A DNA stretch of 64,000 nucleotides from Pokkaliibacter sp. MBI-7 (GTDB taxonomy: Bacteria; Pseudomonadota; Gammaproteobacteria; Pseudomonadales; Balneatricaceae), in contig NZ_JARVTG010000002.1 of assembly GCF_029846635.1 (NCBI RefSeq), forward strand, positions 310,001 to 374,000, given 5' to 3'. The notes beneath the pieces were generated by a model. That model made no database searches. It had not been told where the DNA came from and was given only the letters and a program-made list of their open reading frames with translations. Positions 14,239 through 24,334 of this stretch are shown here, piece by piece; within the stretch, counting starts at the first letter, position 1; every line of letters begins with the position of its first letter. The position numbers were made by a program, and so were the translations under genes.

Positions 14239-17200
14239 ATGAATCTTTCCAAATTCTTTATTGACCGACCGATCTTCGCCGGGGTGCTGTCCCTGATGAT
14301 TCTGATCGCAGGTCTGATCTCAATGCGGGTATTACCGATCTCGGAATATCCCGAAGTGGTTCCACCGACCGTGGTGGTGCGGGCGCAGTATCCCGGCGCC
14401 AACCCCAAGGTCATCGCCGAGACGGTCGCAACGCCTCTGGAAGAGTCCATCAATGGTGTGGAAGGGATGCTCTACATGAGCAGTCAGGCCACGACTGATG
14501 GTCTGATGACGCTGACCATTACCTTCAAACTGGGTACTGATCCGGATCTGGCACAGCAAATGGTGCAGAACCGCGTGACGCAGGCCGAGCCGCGCCTGCC
14601 GGAGGAAGTACGCCGGCTGGGCGTAACGACCATCAAGAGTTCACCTGATCTGACCATGGTGGTGCATCTGCTGTCGCCCAACCATCGTTACGACATGACG
14701 TATCTGCGTAACTACGCAGTGCTGAACGTCAAGGATCGTCTGGCTCGTATTGAAGGGGTAGGGCAGGTCAACCTGTTTGGCTCGGGCGATTATTCCATGC
14801 GTATCTGGCTGGATCCGCAGAAGGTTGCCGAGCATGGCCTGTCCGCCAGTGAAGTGGTGGCGGCTATCCGTGAGCAGAACGTGCAGGCGGCTGCCGGTAT
14901 GATCGGTGCCTCACCTTCCGTTCCCGGTCTTGAGCTGCAGTTGCCGATCAATGCGCGTGGACGCCTGCAGAACGAGTCCGACTTCGCCAATATCATCGTG
15001 CAAAGCACCGCTGACGGCGCAGTGACCCGTCTGGGTGACATTGCCCGTATTGAAATGGGGGCGTCCGAATACGCATTACGTTCACTGCTGGATAACAAGG
15101 ACGCGGTAGCCATTCCTATCTTCCAGGCTCCCGGTTCCAACGCCATTCAGATTTCTGACAATGTGCGCAAGACCATGGCCGAGCTGAAACAGTACATGCC
15201 TGAAGGCGTGGACTACAGCATCGTCTACGACCCAACCCAGTTCATCCGTGCGTCCATCGAAGCGGTAGTGCATACCCTGCTGGAAGCGATTGCGCTGGTA
15301 GTGGTGGTAGTCATCCTGTTCCTGCAGACCTGGCGCGCGTCGATCATCCCGCTGCTGGCCGTACCGGTATCGGTGGTCGGTACCTTTGCCGTCATGCATA
15401 TCTTTGGCTTTTCGGTGAATGCCCTGAGTCTGTTTGGACTGGTGCTGGCCATCGGTATCGTGGTGGATGACGCCATCGTGGTCGTGGAGAACGTCGAGCG
15501 TAATATCGAGTCGGGTCTGTCTCCACGTCAGGCGACGTACAAGGCGATGCAGGAAGTGTCCGGGCCGATCATCGCCATCGCGCTGGTGCTGATTGCCGTG
15601 TTCGTGCCACTGGCCTTTATCAGTGGATTGACCGGTCAGTTCTACAAGCAGTTTGCCTTGACCATCGCGATCTCCACCGTGATCTCGGCCATCAACTCGC
15701 TGACGCTGTCACCTGCACTGTCTGCATTGCTGCTGAAAGGTCATGACGCCCCCAAAGACGGTCTGACCCGTTTGATGGACTCCCTGCTGGGCGGCTTCTT
15801 CCGCCTGTTCAACAAGGCATTCCATCGCGGTGCTGAGCATTACAGTGGCGGCGTGAAGCGTGCGATTGCAGGCAAGGGTCTGATGGTAGTGCTGTATCTG
15901 ATTCTGGTAGGCGTAACGGGCGGGCTGTTCAAATCCGTGCCCAGTGGTTTCGTCCCCGGACAGGACAAGCAATACCTGATCGGTTTCGCCCAGCTGCCGG
16001 ATGGCGCCACGCTGGATCGTACCGAAGATGTTATCCGGCGCATGAGTGACATCGTCCTCAAACAGCCCGGCGTCACCCACGCGGTGTCCTTCCCCGGTCT
16101 GTCTATCAACGGTTTTACCAACAGTTCCAGCTCGGGCATCGTCTTTGCCGCACTGGATGACTTCGACAAGCGGCGTTCGCCTGAGCTGTCCGGTGCTGCC
16201 ATTGCGGCACAACTGAACCAGAAGTTTTCGGCTATCCAGGATGCCTTTATCGTGATCTTCCCGCCGCCCCCTGTGCAGGGGCTGGGTACGACCGGTGGTT
16301 TCAAACTGGAGCTGGAAGACCGTGGCTCACTGGGTTACGAGGGGATGGACAATGCGGTCAAAGCCTTTATGGCCAAGGCGGCACAGGCACCGGAGCTGAC
16401 AGGCATGTTCTCCAGCTATCAGATCAACGTGCCACAGCTGTATGCCGATCTTGACCGTACCCGTGCACGGCAGCTGGGGGTATCGGTGACGGATGTGTTC
16501 GACACCATGCAGATCTATCTGGGCAGCCTGTATGTGAATGACTTCAACGCCTTTGGCCGTACCTATTCAGTACGTGTGCAGGCTGATGCGCCCTTCCGCG
16601 CTCATGCTGAAGATATTGGCCAGCTGAAAGTACGTTCTTCGACCGGTGAGATGATTCCGCTGTCGGCACTGCTGAATGTGTCATCCACTTTTGGACCGGA
16701 TCGTGCCATGCGCTACAACGGTTTCCTGGCGGCAGACATTAACGGTGCTCCTGCCCCGGGTTATTCCACCGGACAGGCACAGGAAGCGATTGATCGCATC
16801 GCCAGAGAAACGCTGCCAGCAGGAATCAGTTATGAATGGACTGACCTGACCTATCAGCAGATTCTGGCGGGCAATTCAGGCGTACTGGTGTTCCCTCTGG
16901 CGCTGATTCTGGTGTTCCTGGTGCTGGCGGCGCAGTACGAAAGCCTGACACTGCCCATCGCCATCATTCTTATCGTGCCCATGAGTCTGTTTGCGGCTAT
17001 GGTCGGGGTATGGCTATCCCATGGTGACAACAACGTCTTTACCCAGATCGGCCTGATTGTGCTGGTGGGGCTCTCAGCCAAGAACGCCATCCTTATCGTC
17101 GAGTTTGCCCGTGAGCTGGAGTTCGCCGGACGCAAGCCGCTGCAAGCGGCGATTGAAGCCAGCCGTCTGCGTTTACGACCGATCCTGATGACGTCGATGG

Positions 17201-17484
17201 CATTCATCATGGGGGTACTGCCGCTGGTGCTGTCCACCGGAGCGGGTGCTGAAATGCGTCAGGCCATGGGGGTAGCGGTGTTCGCCGGAATGATTGGAGT
17301 GACCCTGTTTGGCCTGTTCCTGACGCCGGTGTTTTACGTGCTGATGCGTCGTCTGACCGGCAACCGGCCATTGCGTCACCACGGCGGCGTTCCCGCCCAG
17401 CCCGAGCAGGGTGGTGAGGCACAGCCCGACGGTCGTCCGCTGGTACATGCCCTGCCCATGAGTTCTGAACCTCATCAAGACTGA
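14239..17484 (+). CDS. RND multidrug efflux pump, inner membrane transporter (MexF-like)
   Basis: This 1081-residue proton-driven HAE1-family pump has the usual 12-TM layout: TM1 at residues 10-28, two large periplasmic loops, and a TM2-6 and TM8-12 repeat. The proton-relay residues are visible as Asp410-Asp411 (GIVVDDAIVVVEN) and Lys948 (GLSAKNAILIVEF). The N-terminus (MNLSKFFIDRPIFAGVLSL) and the PEVVPPTVVVRAQYPGANP segment are those of MexF, which exports chloramphenicol, quinolones and similar compounds. Substrates here are inferred. It lies 26 bp after the adaptor gene, with a GGGAG ribosome site. Confidence 0.95.
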   Translation: MNLSKFFIDRPIFAGVLSLMILIAGLISMRVLPISEYPEVVPPTVVVRAQYPGANPKVIAETVATPLEESINGVEGMLYMSSQATTDGLMTLTITFKLGTDPDLAQQMVQNRVTQAEPRLPEEVRRLGVTTIKSSPDLTMVVHLLSPNHRYDMTYLRNYAVLNVKDRLARIEGVGQVNLFGSGDYSMRIWLDPQKVAEHGLSASEVVAAIREQNVQAAAGMIGASPSVPGLELQLPINARGRLQNESDFANIIVQSTADGAVTRLGDIARIEMGASEYALRSLLDNKDAVAIPIFQAPGSNAIQISDNVRKTMAELKQYMPEGVDYSIVYDPTQFIRASIEAVVHTLLEAIALVVVVVILFLQTWRASIIPLLAVPVSVVGTFAVMHIFGFSVNALSLFGLVLAIGIVVDDAIVVVENVERNIESGLSPRQATYKAMQEVSGPIIAIALVLIAVFVPLAFISGLTGQFYKQFALTIAISTVISAINSLTLSPALSALLLKGHDAPKDGLTRLMDSLLGGFFRLFNKAFHRGAEHYSGGVKRAIAGKGLMVVLYLILVGVTGGLFKSVPSGFVPGQDKQYLIGFAQLPDGATLDRTEDVIRRMSDIVLKQPGVTHAVSFPGLSINGFTNSSSSGIVFAALDDFDKRRSPELSGAAIAAQLNQKFSAIQDAFIVIFPPPPVQGLGTTGGFKLELEDRGSLGYEGMDNAVKAFMAKAAQAPELTGMFSSYQINVPQLYADLDRTRARQLGVSVTDVFDTMQIYLGSLYVNDFNAFGRTYSVRVQADAPFRAHAEDIGQLKVRSSTGEMIPLSALLNVSSTFGPDRAMRYNGFLAADINGAPAPGYSTGQAQEAIDRIARETLPAGISYEWTDLTYQQILAGNSGVLVFPLALILVFLVLAAQYESLTLPIAIILIVPMSLFAAMVGVWLSHGDNNVFTQIGLIVLVGLSAKNAILIVEFARELEFAGRKPLQAAIEASRLRLRPILMTSMAFIMGVLPLVLSTGAGAEMRQAMGVAVFAGMIGVTLFGLFLTPVFYVLMRRLTGNRPLRHHGGVPAQPEQGGEAQPDGRPLVHALPMSSEPHQD

Positions 17485-17512
17485 TGATCAACAGTGTCAG
17501 TGCGAGGAAACT

Positions 17513-19009
17513 ATGCAAGTTCTAACGTCTAATACTGGGGCGCCCGGCGCCCCCAAAGGAGCAGGGCGCTGGGTGCTGGCGCCCCTGCTGGCCGCTTTGG
17601 TACTCAGTGGCTGTGTCAGTAATCCGGCCAGTACCGCCGGACTGACCGATCCAACACCTATGCCTGTTACCTTCAAGGAAGGCGATGGCCGTTGGGCTGC
17701 CGTTCCTCCTGCTGACGTTCAGCCAAGGGGGGAATGGTGGGCTGCGTTTGCTGACCCGGAAATGAGCCGGCTGGTGACGCTGGCAGGTAAACAGAACAAC
17801 GATATTCAGGTAGCCGCAGCGCGCCTGAAGGCGGCTCAGGCGTTGTTGCGTACCACCAATGCTGACAAGGCCGTGCAGGTAAACGCTGGCACCGGACTGC
17901 AACGTGCCTATTCGCTGGATACCTATACCAATCAGTCTCCCTTGTTGGGTCTGAGTTATGAAGTGGATCTGTTCGGCAAGCTGGACAAGGCATCTCAGGC
18001 TGCCAGTCTCGATGCTCAGTCCCGTGAGGCGCTGTTGCAAAGTACTCGCCTGCTGGTGCAGGCCAATGTGGCGCAGACCTATCTGCAGCTGCGTGCTCTT
18101 GATGAAGAGCGACAGCTGGTGCGCGATACGGTGGCTGCCTATCGCGACACTCTGACGCTGACTGAACAGCGTTACGATGCGGGCGATGTGCCGGAACTGG
18201 ATGTTGTACGTGTTCGCGCTGAGGTTTCCTCAACAGAGTCGGATGCACTGGCGCTGGATCGTCAGCGCGCCACGCTGGAGCATGCGCTGGCGGTGTTGAC
18301 CGGTTCGGTTGCATCGACCTTTACCTTACCCGTGGCCCGGTGGCAGACCGCATTGCCAGTGATTCCTGCAGGTGTTCCCAGTACGGTGCTGGCGCGACGG
18401 CCTGATGTCGCGGCAGCTCAACGCACCATGAAAGCCGCTGAAGCACGCGTCGGCGTAGCTGAACGTGCCTGGTTCCCGGATATCAATCTGACAGGCAGTG
18501 CAGGTTTTGCCTCAACTGATCTGGCAGATCTGTTCACCTGGTCTGCACGCTCCTGGGGGATCGGTGCCTTGTTGTCTTTGCCTGTCTTTGATGGCGGGCG
18601 TCGTCAGGCGGGCGTCGATCAGGCCAACGCGCAACTGCAAGAAGCGCTGGCCAGTTATCGGGAACAAGTGCTGGTAGCTTTCCGTGATGTTGAGGATCAG
18701 CTGTCAGCATTACGTCTGCTGGATAAGCAGGCGCAGAGTCAGGCGCTGGCGGTGCAGGCCGCAGAAAGGGCAACCGCCATCTCCGACGCGCGCTACCGTG
18801 ATGGTTTTATCAGCCAGCTGGACTTGCTGGATGCCCGGCGCAGTGAGTTGAGCAATCGCAGACAGGCGTTGCAGGTACGCTCCGAACAGTATCAGTCCAC
18901 CGTGGCGTTAATCCGTGCTATTGGCGGTAGCTGGGAAGCAAGCCAGCCAGCTGTCGCGGCACAGCAAAGTGCCGCTGGCAATCCGGCCAACCAGCTGGCG
19001 AAACGCTGA
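17513..19009 (+). CDS. RND efflux outer membrane lipoprotein channel (OprN/NodT family)
   Basis: This 498-residue TolC-like channel has a lipobox LSGC with Cys34 as the acylation site after a hydrophobic stretch (VLAPLLAALV), and two OEP repeats that make the trimeric barrel and helical tunnel. The NodT-type motif ARRPDVAAAQRTMKAAEARVG occurs in the second half. It completes the adaptor-pump-channel set, starting 28 bp after the pump gene. The start at 17513 has GAGGAAAC upstream. The long N-terminal segment before the lipobox (about 19 residues) is slightly unusual; an internal start is possible but no better ribosome site is seen. Confidence 0.9.
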   Translation: MQVLTSNTGAPGAPKGAGRWVLAPLLAALVLSGCVSNPASTAGLTDPTPMPVTFKEGDGRWAAVPPADVQPRGEWWAAFADPEMSRLVTLAGKQNNDIQVAAARLKAAQALLRTTNADKAVQVNAGTGLQRAYSLDTYTNQSPLLGLSYEVDLFGKLDKASQAASLDAQSREALLQSTRLLVQANVAQTYLQLRALDEERQLVRDTVAAYRDTLTLTEQRYDAGDVPELDVVRVRAEVSSTESDALALDRQRATLEHALAVLTGSVASTFTLPVARWQTALPVIPAGVPSTVLARRPDVAAAQRTMKAAEARVGVAERAWFPDINLTGSAGFASTDLADLFTWSARSWGIGALLSLPVFDGGRRQAGVDQANAQLQEALASYREQVLVAFRDVEDQLSALRLLDKQAQSQALAVQAAERATAISDARYRDGFISQLDLLDARRSELSNRRQALQVRSEQYQSTVALIRAIGGSWEASQPAVAAQQSAAGNPANQLAKR

Positions 19010-19413
19010 TCTGCATGCTGGTACCGTAGCGGTGAGACCTGTATGAGCCTCAGGTTTCACTGCTGCATTCTCTCGATAAACACCCTCCTGCGTACCCCGT
19101 TCAAAGTATTGGAACAATATGTTCTGATTGTCTGAAATTCGAAATCTAAATGGTCTTTGATGTGCTGATAAGACTTATATTCCAGTGTTTTCAGGCCTTT
19201 CCGGTGTGCGTTTCAGTGTTGCATCCTCCCTCTTCAACTGAGCTGAGCAAGTCATTCAAATTATTCTATAACAGTCATTAAGAAATTCGATTGACTGACT
19301 TTTCCTCGCCCCGTAAAGTGCTCACATCGTTTTTGTATTGAGTAGTACATAAATGCCACGTTCTGTTCCGACCAGATAAGCAATGCCCGCAAGGGAACCA
19401 AGGAGATACATTG
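19010..19413. other. Intergenic region downstream of the efflux operon, with a hairpin
   Basis: No gene is seen in these 404 bp. A 10-bp stem (GTGAGACCTG 19032-19041 with CAGGTTTCAC 19051-19060) directly follows the efflux operon and can be extended a few pairs outward. It lacks a T-run, so it may be a weak terminator or mRNA 3' structure. The rest is AT-richer and probably holds the promoter of the DedA gene. Confidence 0.45.
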
Positions 19414-20226
19414 ATGAACGGCATACTCACCAGCTACATGGATCAACAGACACTCAGTGTGCTGGTGCCCTTTATGATCGTTCTGTTGGCCTCTCTGGGT
19501 ATTCCGGTGCCTGCCATGCTGACTCTGATTCTGGTGGGCAGTTCGCTGGCGCAGGCCGATTCCAGCGTACTGGCAGTGAGTTTCGCCAGTGCCTTAGCGG
19601 GTGCCATGGTGGGTGATATTGTTTGGTACTGGATCGGGGCACGCTATGGCGAGCGAGTTTTGTCGCGTTTGCGGCGTCTGACCCGTCGCCCTGCGACGGG
19701 TCGTCAGGGGCTGCAAGGCAATGGCCTCTATATCCTGCTGTTTGCCCGCTTCATTCCCGGTTTGTCTGCGGTGGCAGTGCCTATGGCAGGTGCTTCTTCC
19801 GTCTCTACCTTGTCCTTCGTGCGGTACGATGCGCTCGGCTCAGGAATCTGGGTGGGTTTCGGATTGTTGTCTGGTGTGACCTTCTCTGATCAGGTAGACA
19901 ACCTTGTGCACGTTATCAAGGAAGCCGGGATGATCATTGGTGTGGTCGTAGCCACCTTTGCAGCGCTGGTAGTGATTGCCCGTCAGCTGCGAGGCACTGG
20001 TCAGCGTTCTCAGCAGGTGATTCAGGCTGTGGCAGCTGATGCAGTCGAGCCCTCTTTCTCTACCGACGACATTTCAGTAGTGCCTGCTTTGGCGGAGTCT
20101 CAGAGTGCAGTGACGGCGTTGCCCGATAATGTTATTCCTTTCCGTCGTCAGCCTTGCAAAAAAGTCGCAGATGACGGCCGCTGTCTGGACGACATGCATG
20201 ATTTCAGTCGGTGCTGTGGCGCTTAG
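19414..20226 (+). CDS. DedA family inner membrane protein
   Basis: This 270-residue DedA/SNARE-associated protein is an integral membrane transporter-like protein linked to membrane homeostasis, possibly lipid-carrier flipping. It has the family LLASLGIPVP segment (about residues 27-36) and FARFIPGLSAVAVPMAG (near 110-126), and several TM helices. ATG 19414 has AAGGAG eight bases before it; a TTG one codon earlier is less likely. It carries an extra hydrophilic C-terminal tail of around 70 residues ending in a Cys-containing stretch (RCLDD...SRCCGA), not part of the core family. It is monocistronic, closed by a strong terminator. Confidence 0.85.
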   Translation: MNGILTSYMDQQTLSVLVPFMIVLLASLGIPVPAMLTLILVGSSLAQADSSVLAVSFASALAGAMVGDIVWYWIGARYGERVLSRLRRLTRRPATGRQGLQGNGLYILLFARFIPGLSAVAVPMAGASSVSTLSFVRYDALGSGIWVGFGLLSGVTFSDQVDNLVHVIKEAGMIIGVVVATFAALVVIARQLRGTGQRSQQVIQAVAADAVEPSFSTDDISVVPALAESQSAVTALPDNVIPFRRQPCKKVADDGRCLDDMHDFSRCCGA

Positions 20227-20256
20227 CGCGAAGTTTACAGGTACGAGATTAGAGCA

Positions 20257-20290
20257 AAGAAGGCGAGCCAGTGGCTCGCCTTCTTGTTTT
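20257..20290. terminator. Strong terminator between dedA-like and opgD genes
   Basis: AAGAAGGCGAGCC (20257-20269) pairs perfectly over 13 bp with GGCTCGCCTTCTT (20273-20285), loop AGT, followed by GTTTT. It lies between convergent genes. Confidence 0.88.
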
Positions 20291-20312
20291 ATGAGGATAG
20301 ATCCTGGCCTGC

Positions 20313-21914
20313 TCAGAACGGATGATATTGATACAACCAGGTTTCTGTCAGTGTCTGATCCCCATTTTTCAGGTACAGGCGCATATCGACGGGCTGCGGG
20401 CTGTCTGATGTGAAGTCAAACTGCGCACGCCAGTGACCGGGTACGCCGTCCGGTACGGCCTCGGCAAAGATATAGGAGAAGTGACCGCTGGATGACCACA
20501 GCACCACCTCAGGCTTCACGCCAAACGGGATATCTTTGAGTGGGCCGCCGGAGAACTCCACCATGAACTTGCGCACACCCTGTGGGCGTGGCTGGCCGGG
20601 CTGACCACCGCGTCCCAACCGGGTCGCGACACAGCGACCGAGATCAGTGGGGTAGGGTTCATCTGCACTCCAGTGCAACTTGTACTGGAAGTGATAGGCA
20701 TTGCCTTTTTTGGCTGGAGCATTGGGCACCCAGAAGGCGACGACGTTGTCATGAATTTCATCATCGGTGGGGATTTCAATCAGTTGTACCGCACCTTCCC
20801 CCCAGTCACCGACAGGCTCCACCCACAGGCTGGGGCGACGCTCGTAATTCACGCCATCCAGATAGTGATCAAAGTTGCGGTCACGTTGCAGCAGGCCGAA
20901 GCCCCGCGGTGCTTTGTCGCTGAAGGCCGATGCCGAGGTGTGGGGAGGATTGACCAGCGGGCGCCAGATATGTTCGCCAGTACCTGTCAGCAACGACAAA
21001 CCATCTGAGTCGTGTACTTCCGGGCGCCAGTCAATGGCCGTCTGTTTCACACTCTCCGAGAACCAGTACATGGAGGTCAGGGGAGCAAAGCCGAGTCTGC
21101 CCACGTCACGACGCAAAAAGACGTGGCTATCGATATCCATCAGCACTTTGTTGGTGCGTTGCATGATGAACTTGAAGGCACCGGTGATACCTGGACCTTC
21201 CAGTAGGGCATAGACAGTGACCTGGTGGTCATTGGCAAAGGCTGATGGTGGTTCGAAATAGAAGTGGGTGAACGTTGGGAATTCTTCTGCGGCGTTGGGC
21301 ATGGCTACATCCATGGCAATACCACGTGCTGACAGACCGTATTGATAGAGCTCACCGATGGCCCGGAAGTAGGACGCACCAAGGAACGCGACCCAGTCAT
21401 TCTTGTGCCAGTCGAGCTTTTTCTGGTCGCCAAAGCGGCTTTCCTGAAAGCGGAATCCCGCAAAGCCTGCGCCCTTGGGTAGCTCACGCGCGGGGCTGTC
21501 CTTGGGCATGCTGAAGTAGTCCGGATCGTAGACAATTTCCTTCGCTGCCCACTCATCACCACTTTTTTCCAGCACATGCATATGTACGGGAATCTGGAAG
21601 TAGCGGCCAAGGTGGAAAAAGGTCACCGGAAACTCACCCGGGCCGTCTTTGAACAGGGCGTTATCAGTATTGAAGATAATCTTGCCGTGCTGGTCATAGT
21701 CGATCCGTTCCAGCACATCCCTGGGTAACTTGTTTTCCTGATGGTAGGGTTTCCCGGCCAGCTCTTTGGCCTGTTCGATCAGGCTATCAAAGGAAAATCC
21801 TTCCGGCTTGCCAAGCTTCAGGCCAGCGTCTGCCAGGGATTGCACCGGCAGGCCAAGTGCGGTCAAACCCAGGGAGGTGCCTGCGGCAGCCATAAATGAT
21901 CGACGATTCAGCAT
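20313..21914 (-). CDS. opgD: Glucan biosynthesis protein D
   Basis: OpgD (MdoD) is a periplasmic protein that shapes osmoregulated periplasmic glucans. The 533-residue product starts at 21914 with a twin-arginine signal (MLNRRSFMAAAGTSLGLTAL), as OpgD proteins do. The body has MdoG/MdoD family sequence, for example PFGSALI-like strands replaced here by FTHFYFEPPSAF and VDMRLYLKNGDQTLTETW at the C-terminus. A longer in-frame start at 22010 would bury the Tat signal, so it is rejected. It is monocistronic. Its paralogue opgG and synthase opgH are not in the window. Confidence 0.92.
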   Translation of the reverse strand: MLNRRSFMAAAGTSLGLTALGLPVQSLADAGLKLGKPEGFSFDSLIEQAKELAGKPYHQENKLPRDVLERIDYDQHGKIIFNTDNALFKDGPGEFPVTFFHLGRYFQIPVHMHVLEKSGDEWAAKEIVYDPDYFSMPKDSPARELPKGAGFAGFRFQESRFGDQKKLDWHKNDWVAFLGASYFRAIGELYQYGLSARGIAMDVAMPNAAEEFPTFTHFYFEPPSAFANDHQVTVYALLEGPGITGAFKFIMQRTNKVLMDIDSHVFLRRDVGRLGFAPLTSMYWFSESVKQTAIDWRPEVHDSDGLSLLTGTGEHIWRPLVNPPHTSASAFSDKAPRGFGLLQRDRNFDHYLDGVNYERRPSLWVEPVGDWGEGAVQLIEIPTDDEIHDNVVAFWVPNAPAKKGNAYHFQYKLHWSADEPYPTDLGRCVATRLGRGGQPGQPRPQGVRKFMVEFSGGPLKDIPFGVKPEVVLWSSSGHFSYIFAEAVPDGVPGHWRAQFDFTSDSPQPVDMRLYLKNGDQTLTETWLYQYHPF

Positions 21915-22335
21915 GGTTCTCTTTCGATAGGCAAATAAATGAGTTGGAAAAGTGTAGCCCAGCAGCCAACGCAGGGAGAGGAAATCTTTGCTGCTTGTAC
22001 GGTGTATCATTTGTTGCGCCTGTACTGGCAGTCACTGCAATAAGGCACGTGGTGACGGGTACAGGGCGGGTTTGCGAAGGATGCTACTTGAGGCTGTCGG
22101 AGAATGTAAAGTTACACTTCTGGGCGGCAATGCTACATCCATCGCGGTTTAGGCAACATCTTGCAATGGCGCAACCTTCGGGAGCGTGTAGTCGTGCTGC
22201 AGATACAGGCCGTCGGCCTGTAAAACCTTCATTATTAAGTCAAAAATCCTGCTGAGCTGCTGTTATAGTAGGCCCTTGCTCCGCTCTGGTGCGGACCCTG
22301 CCTGTCGTTCACCCTGTCAGTATGGATATGTTGCA
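21915..22335. promoter_or_regulatory. Divergent control region of opgD and ddlA
   Basis: No gene is seen in these 421 bp. A perfect 8-bp hairpin TACAGGCC-GTC-GGCCTGTA lies at 22204-22222. An extended -10, TG-T-TATAGT (22261-22269), precedes ddlA by about 65 bp and is its likely promoter; no good -35 accompanies it. Confidence 0.5.
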
Positions 22336-23436
22336 ATGACCAAGAAGCTTAAGGTCGCTGTGCTCTTTGGAGGCCGCTCTGCCGAGCATGAGGTATCGCT
22401 GCAATCAGCACGTAACGTCATTGAAGCGATGGATAAAACGCGCTTCGAGCCTGTTCTGATCGGTATCGATCGTCAGGGCGCCTGGTATCTGAATACCGAC
22501 TCACTGGCTCTGCTCAACAGCGAGAATCCCGAGCTGGGCGTGCTGAATGCCAGTTCACAAGCGGTGTCTCTGGTGGCGGGGGAGTCTGCCGGGCAGCTGG
22601 TCAGGTTGCAGCATGCCGGTATGGTCGAGGCGGTCGATGTGATCTTCCCGGTACTGCACGGCCCTTATGGTGAGGATGGTTCAGTACAGGGGCTTGCCCG
22701 TCTGGCCAATGTGCCTTGTGTGGGCAGTGATATTCTTGGCTCTGCCGTGGGCATGGACAAGGACGTCGCCAAACGATTACTGCGTGACGCCGGGATACCC
22801 GTTGCTCGTCATGTGTGTCTGCGTCGGTATGAGGTCAACGATACCCTGCTGACGAAGGTTGCTGAGGAGTTTGGCTTTCCGGTCTATGTGAAGCCCGCCA
22901 ACATGGGGTCTTCGGTGGGCGTGGTCAAGGTGAAAGAACTGTCGACTCTGGCTGAGGCGCTGAATTACGCGTTCCAGTACGACACCAAGGTGCTGATCGA
23001 GGCCAATATCAGTGGTCGTGAAGTCGAATGCGCTGTGCTCGGGAATGACCAGCCAATGGCCTCCATTGCCGGTGAGATCGTGACCGAGGACGGCTTTTAC
23101 TCCTACGAGCGTAAGTACATCGATGAGAAGGGCGCCACGCTGGTGATCCCGGCTGTCCTGGATGATGCCACTTTCGAGCGTATCCGAATCCTGGCAATTC
23201 AGACCTTCAAGGCGCTGGAAGCACGTGGTCTGGCGCGGGTAGATATGTTCCTGACCGCGACAGGTGAGCTGTTCGTTAATGAGATCAACACTATCCCGGG
23301 CTTCACCTCCATCAGTATGTATCCCAAACTGTGGCAGGCCTCAGGTATCAGTTATACCGAGCTGATCAGCCGCATTATTGAGCTGGCCATAGAAGAGCAT
23401 CAGCTCAAGAGCCAATTAAAGACTACCGGACACTGA
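22336..23436 (+). CDS. ddlA: D-alanine-D-alanine ligase (DdlA type)
   Basis: Ddl joins two D-alanines with ATP to make the peptidoglycan precursor dipeptide. The 366-residue length and the N-terminus (VAVLFGGRSAEHEVSLQSA) fit the DdlA subgroup, longer than DdlB (about 306). The ATP-grasp features are visible: VKPANMGSSVGVVKV (about 195-209), GREVECAVLGN, ARVDMFLT and NEINTIPGFTSISMYP with the Mg-binding Glu/Asn. ATG 22336 is chosen since the family N-terminus begins there; the ribosome site is weak. It is followed 23 bp later by a phosphatase gene, probably co-transcribed. Confidence 0.95.
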   Translation: MTKKLKVAVLFGGRSAEHEVSLQSARNVIEAMDKTRFEPVLIGIDRQGAWYLNTDSLALLNSENPELGVLNASSQAVSLVAGESAGQLVRLQHAGMVEAVDVIFPVLHGPYGEDGSVQGLARLANVPCVGSDILGSAVGMDKDVAKRLLRDAGIPVARHVCLRRYEVNDTLLTKVAEEFGFPVYVKPANMGSSVGVVKVKELSTLAEALNYAFQYDTKVLIEANISGREVECAVLGNDQPMASIAGEIVTEDGFYSYERKYIDEKGATLVIPAVLDDATFERIRILAIQTFKALEARGLARVDMFLTATGELFVNEINTIPGFTSISMYPKLWQASGISYTELISRIIELAIEEHQLKSQLKTTGH

Positions 23437-23459
23437 CCCCCGCAGGCGGATATTGCACC

Positions 23460-24242
23460 ATGACGTTGACCCTACAGGACATTCAGACTTACCGCGCTTT
23501 TGCTGAGCAGCTGGCAGAGGCGGCCGCTATGGCCATTGCCCCTTACTTCCGCACACAGATGGATGTTGAGGATAAAGGCAGTGCCTTGTTTGATCCGGTA
23601 ACGCTGGGTGACAAGGCTGCTGAGCGCGCCATGCGTGATCTGCTGGCTCAGCATTATCCTGAGCATGGCATCCTTGGGGAGGAAGAGGACCGCCATATGG
23701 GTAGCAGTCCGCTGACCTGGGTGCTGGATCCTATCGATGGCACCCGTGCCTTTATCACTGGCTTACCGCTGTGGGGTACGCTGATCGCACTGAATGATGG
23801 CCAGTATCCGCGCATTGGGGTGATGAACCAGCCGTACACCAGAGAGCGCTTTGTCGGTACACCCGAGGGAGCCTGGCTCAACGGTGAACCGCTGAAGGTT
23901 CGCCCCTGTGCCTCACTGGCACAGGCAAAGATAACCTGCACTACGCCGCAGATGTTCGATGCACCGCAATTGGCTCTGTTCAATAGTGTTGCTGAGAAGG
24001 CCCGACTGGTGCGTTTCGGTGGTGACTGCTATGCCTATTGCATGCTGGCAGCGGGTCATGTTGATGCGGTGGTTGAGGCGGATCTCAAACCTTACGATGT
24101 GCAGGCGCTGATGCCCATCGTCGAGGGAGCGGGTGGTGTGATGACCACGTGGAGTGGTGGTGATGCGCAAAACGGTGGTGCTATCGTGGCCTGCGGTGAC
24201 AAACGCCTGCATGCCGAAATACTGGCACTGCTGCAAAAGTAA
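23460..24242 (+). CDS. hisN: Inositol monophosphatase family phosphatase, histidinol-phosphatase (HisN) type
   Basis: This 260-residue Mg-dependent phosphatase of the IMPase superfamily has metal ligands in GEEED (about residues 75-79), DPIDGT (91-96) and the C-terminal KPYDVQALMPIVEGAGG. The segment WVLDPIDGTRAFITGLPLWGTLIAL is characteristic of the HisN-type histidinol-phosphate phosphatases, so a role in the last-but-one steps of histidine synthesis is likely; other sugar-phosphate activity is possible. It is 23 bp downstream of ddlA without obvious functional link. Confidence 0.82.
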   Translation: MTLTLQDIQTYRAFAEQLAEAAAMAIAPYFRTQMDVEDKGSALFDPVTLGDKAAERAMRDLLAQHYPEHGILGEEEDRHMGSSPLTWVLDPIDGTRAFITGLPLWGTLIALNDGQYPRIGVMNQPYTRERFVGTPEGAWLNGEPLKVRPCASLAQAKITCTTPQMFDAPQLALFNSVAEKARLVRFGGDCYAYCMLAAGHVDAVVEADLKPYDVQALMPIVEGAGGVMTTWSGGDAQNGGAIVACGDKRLHAEILALLQK

Positions 24243-24334
24243 CATCATGCCTGCCAGAGGTGAGTACCGTCTGGCAGGCATCGCTTCGAGAGTGTTACTG
24301 AGGTGCTGGCTGGAGCCGTTATCGAGCCCTAGCT

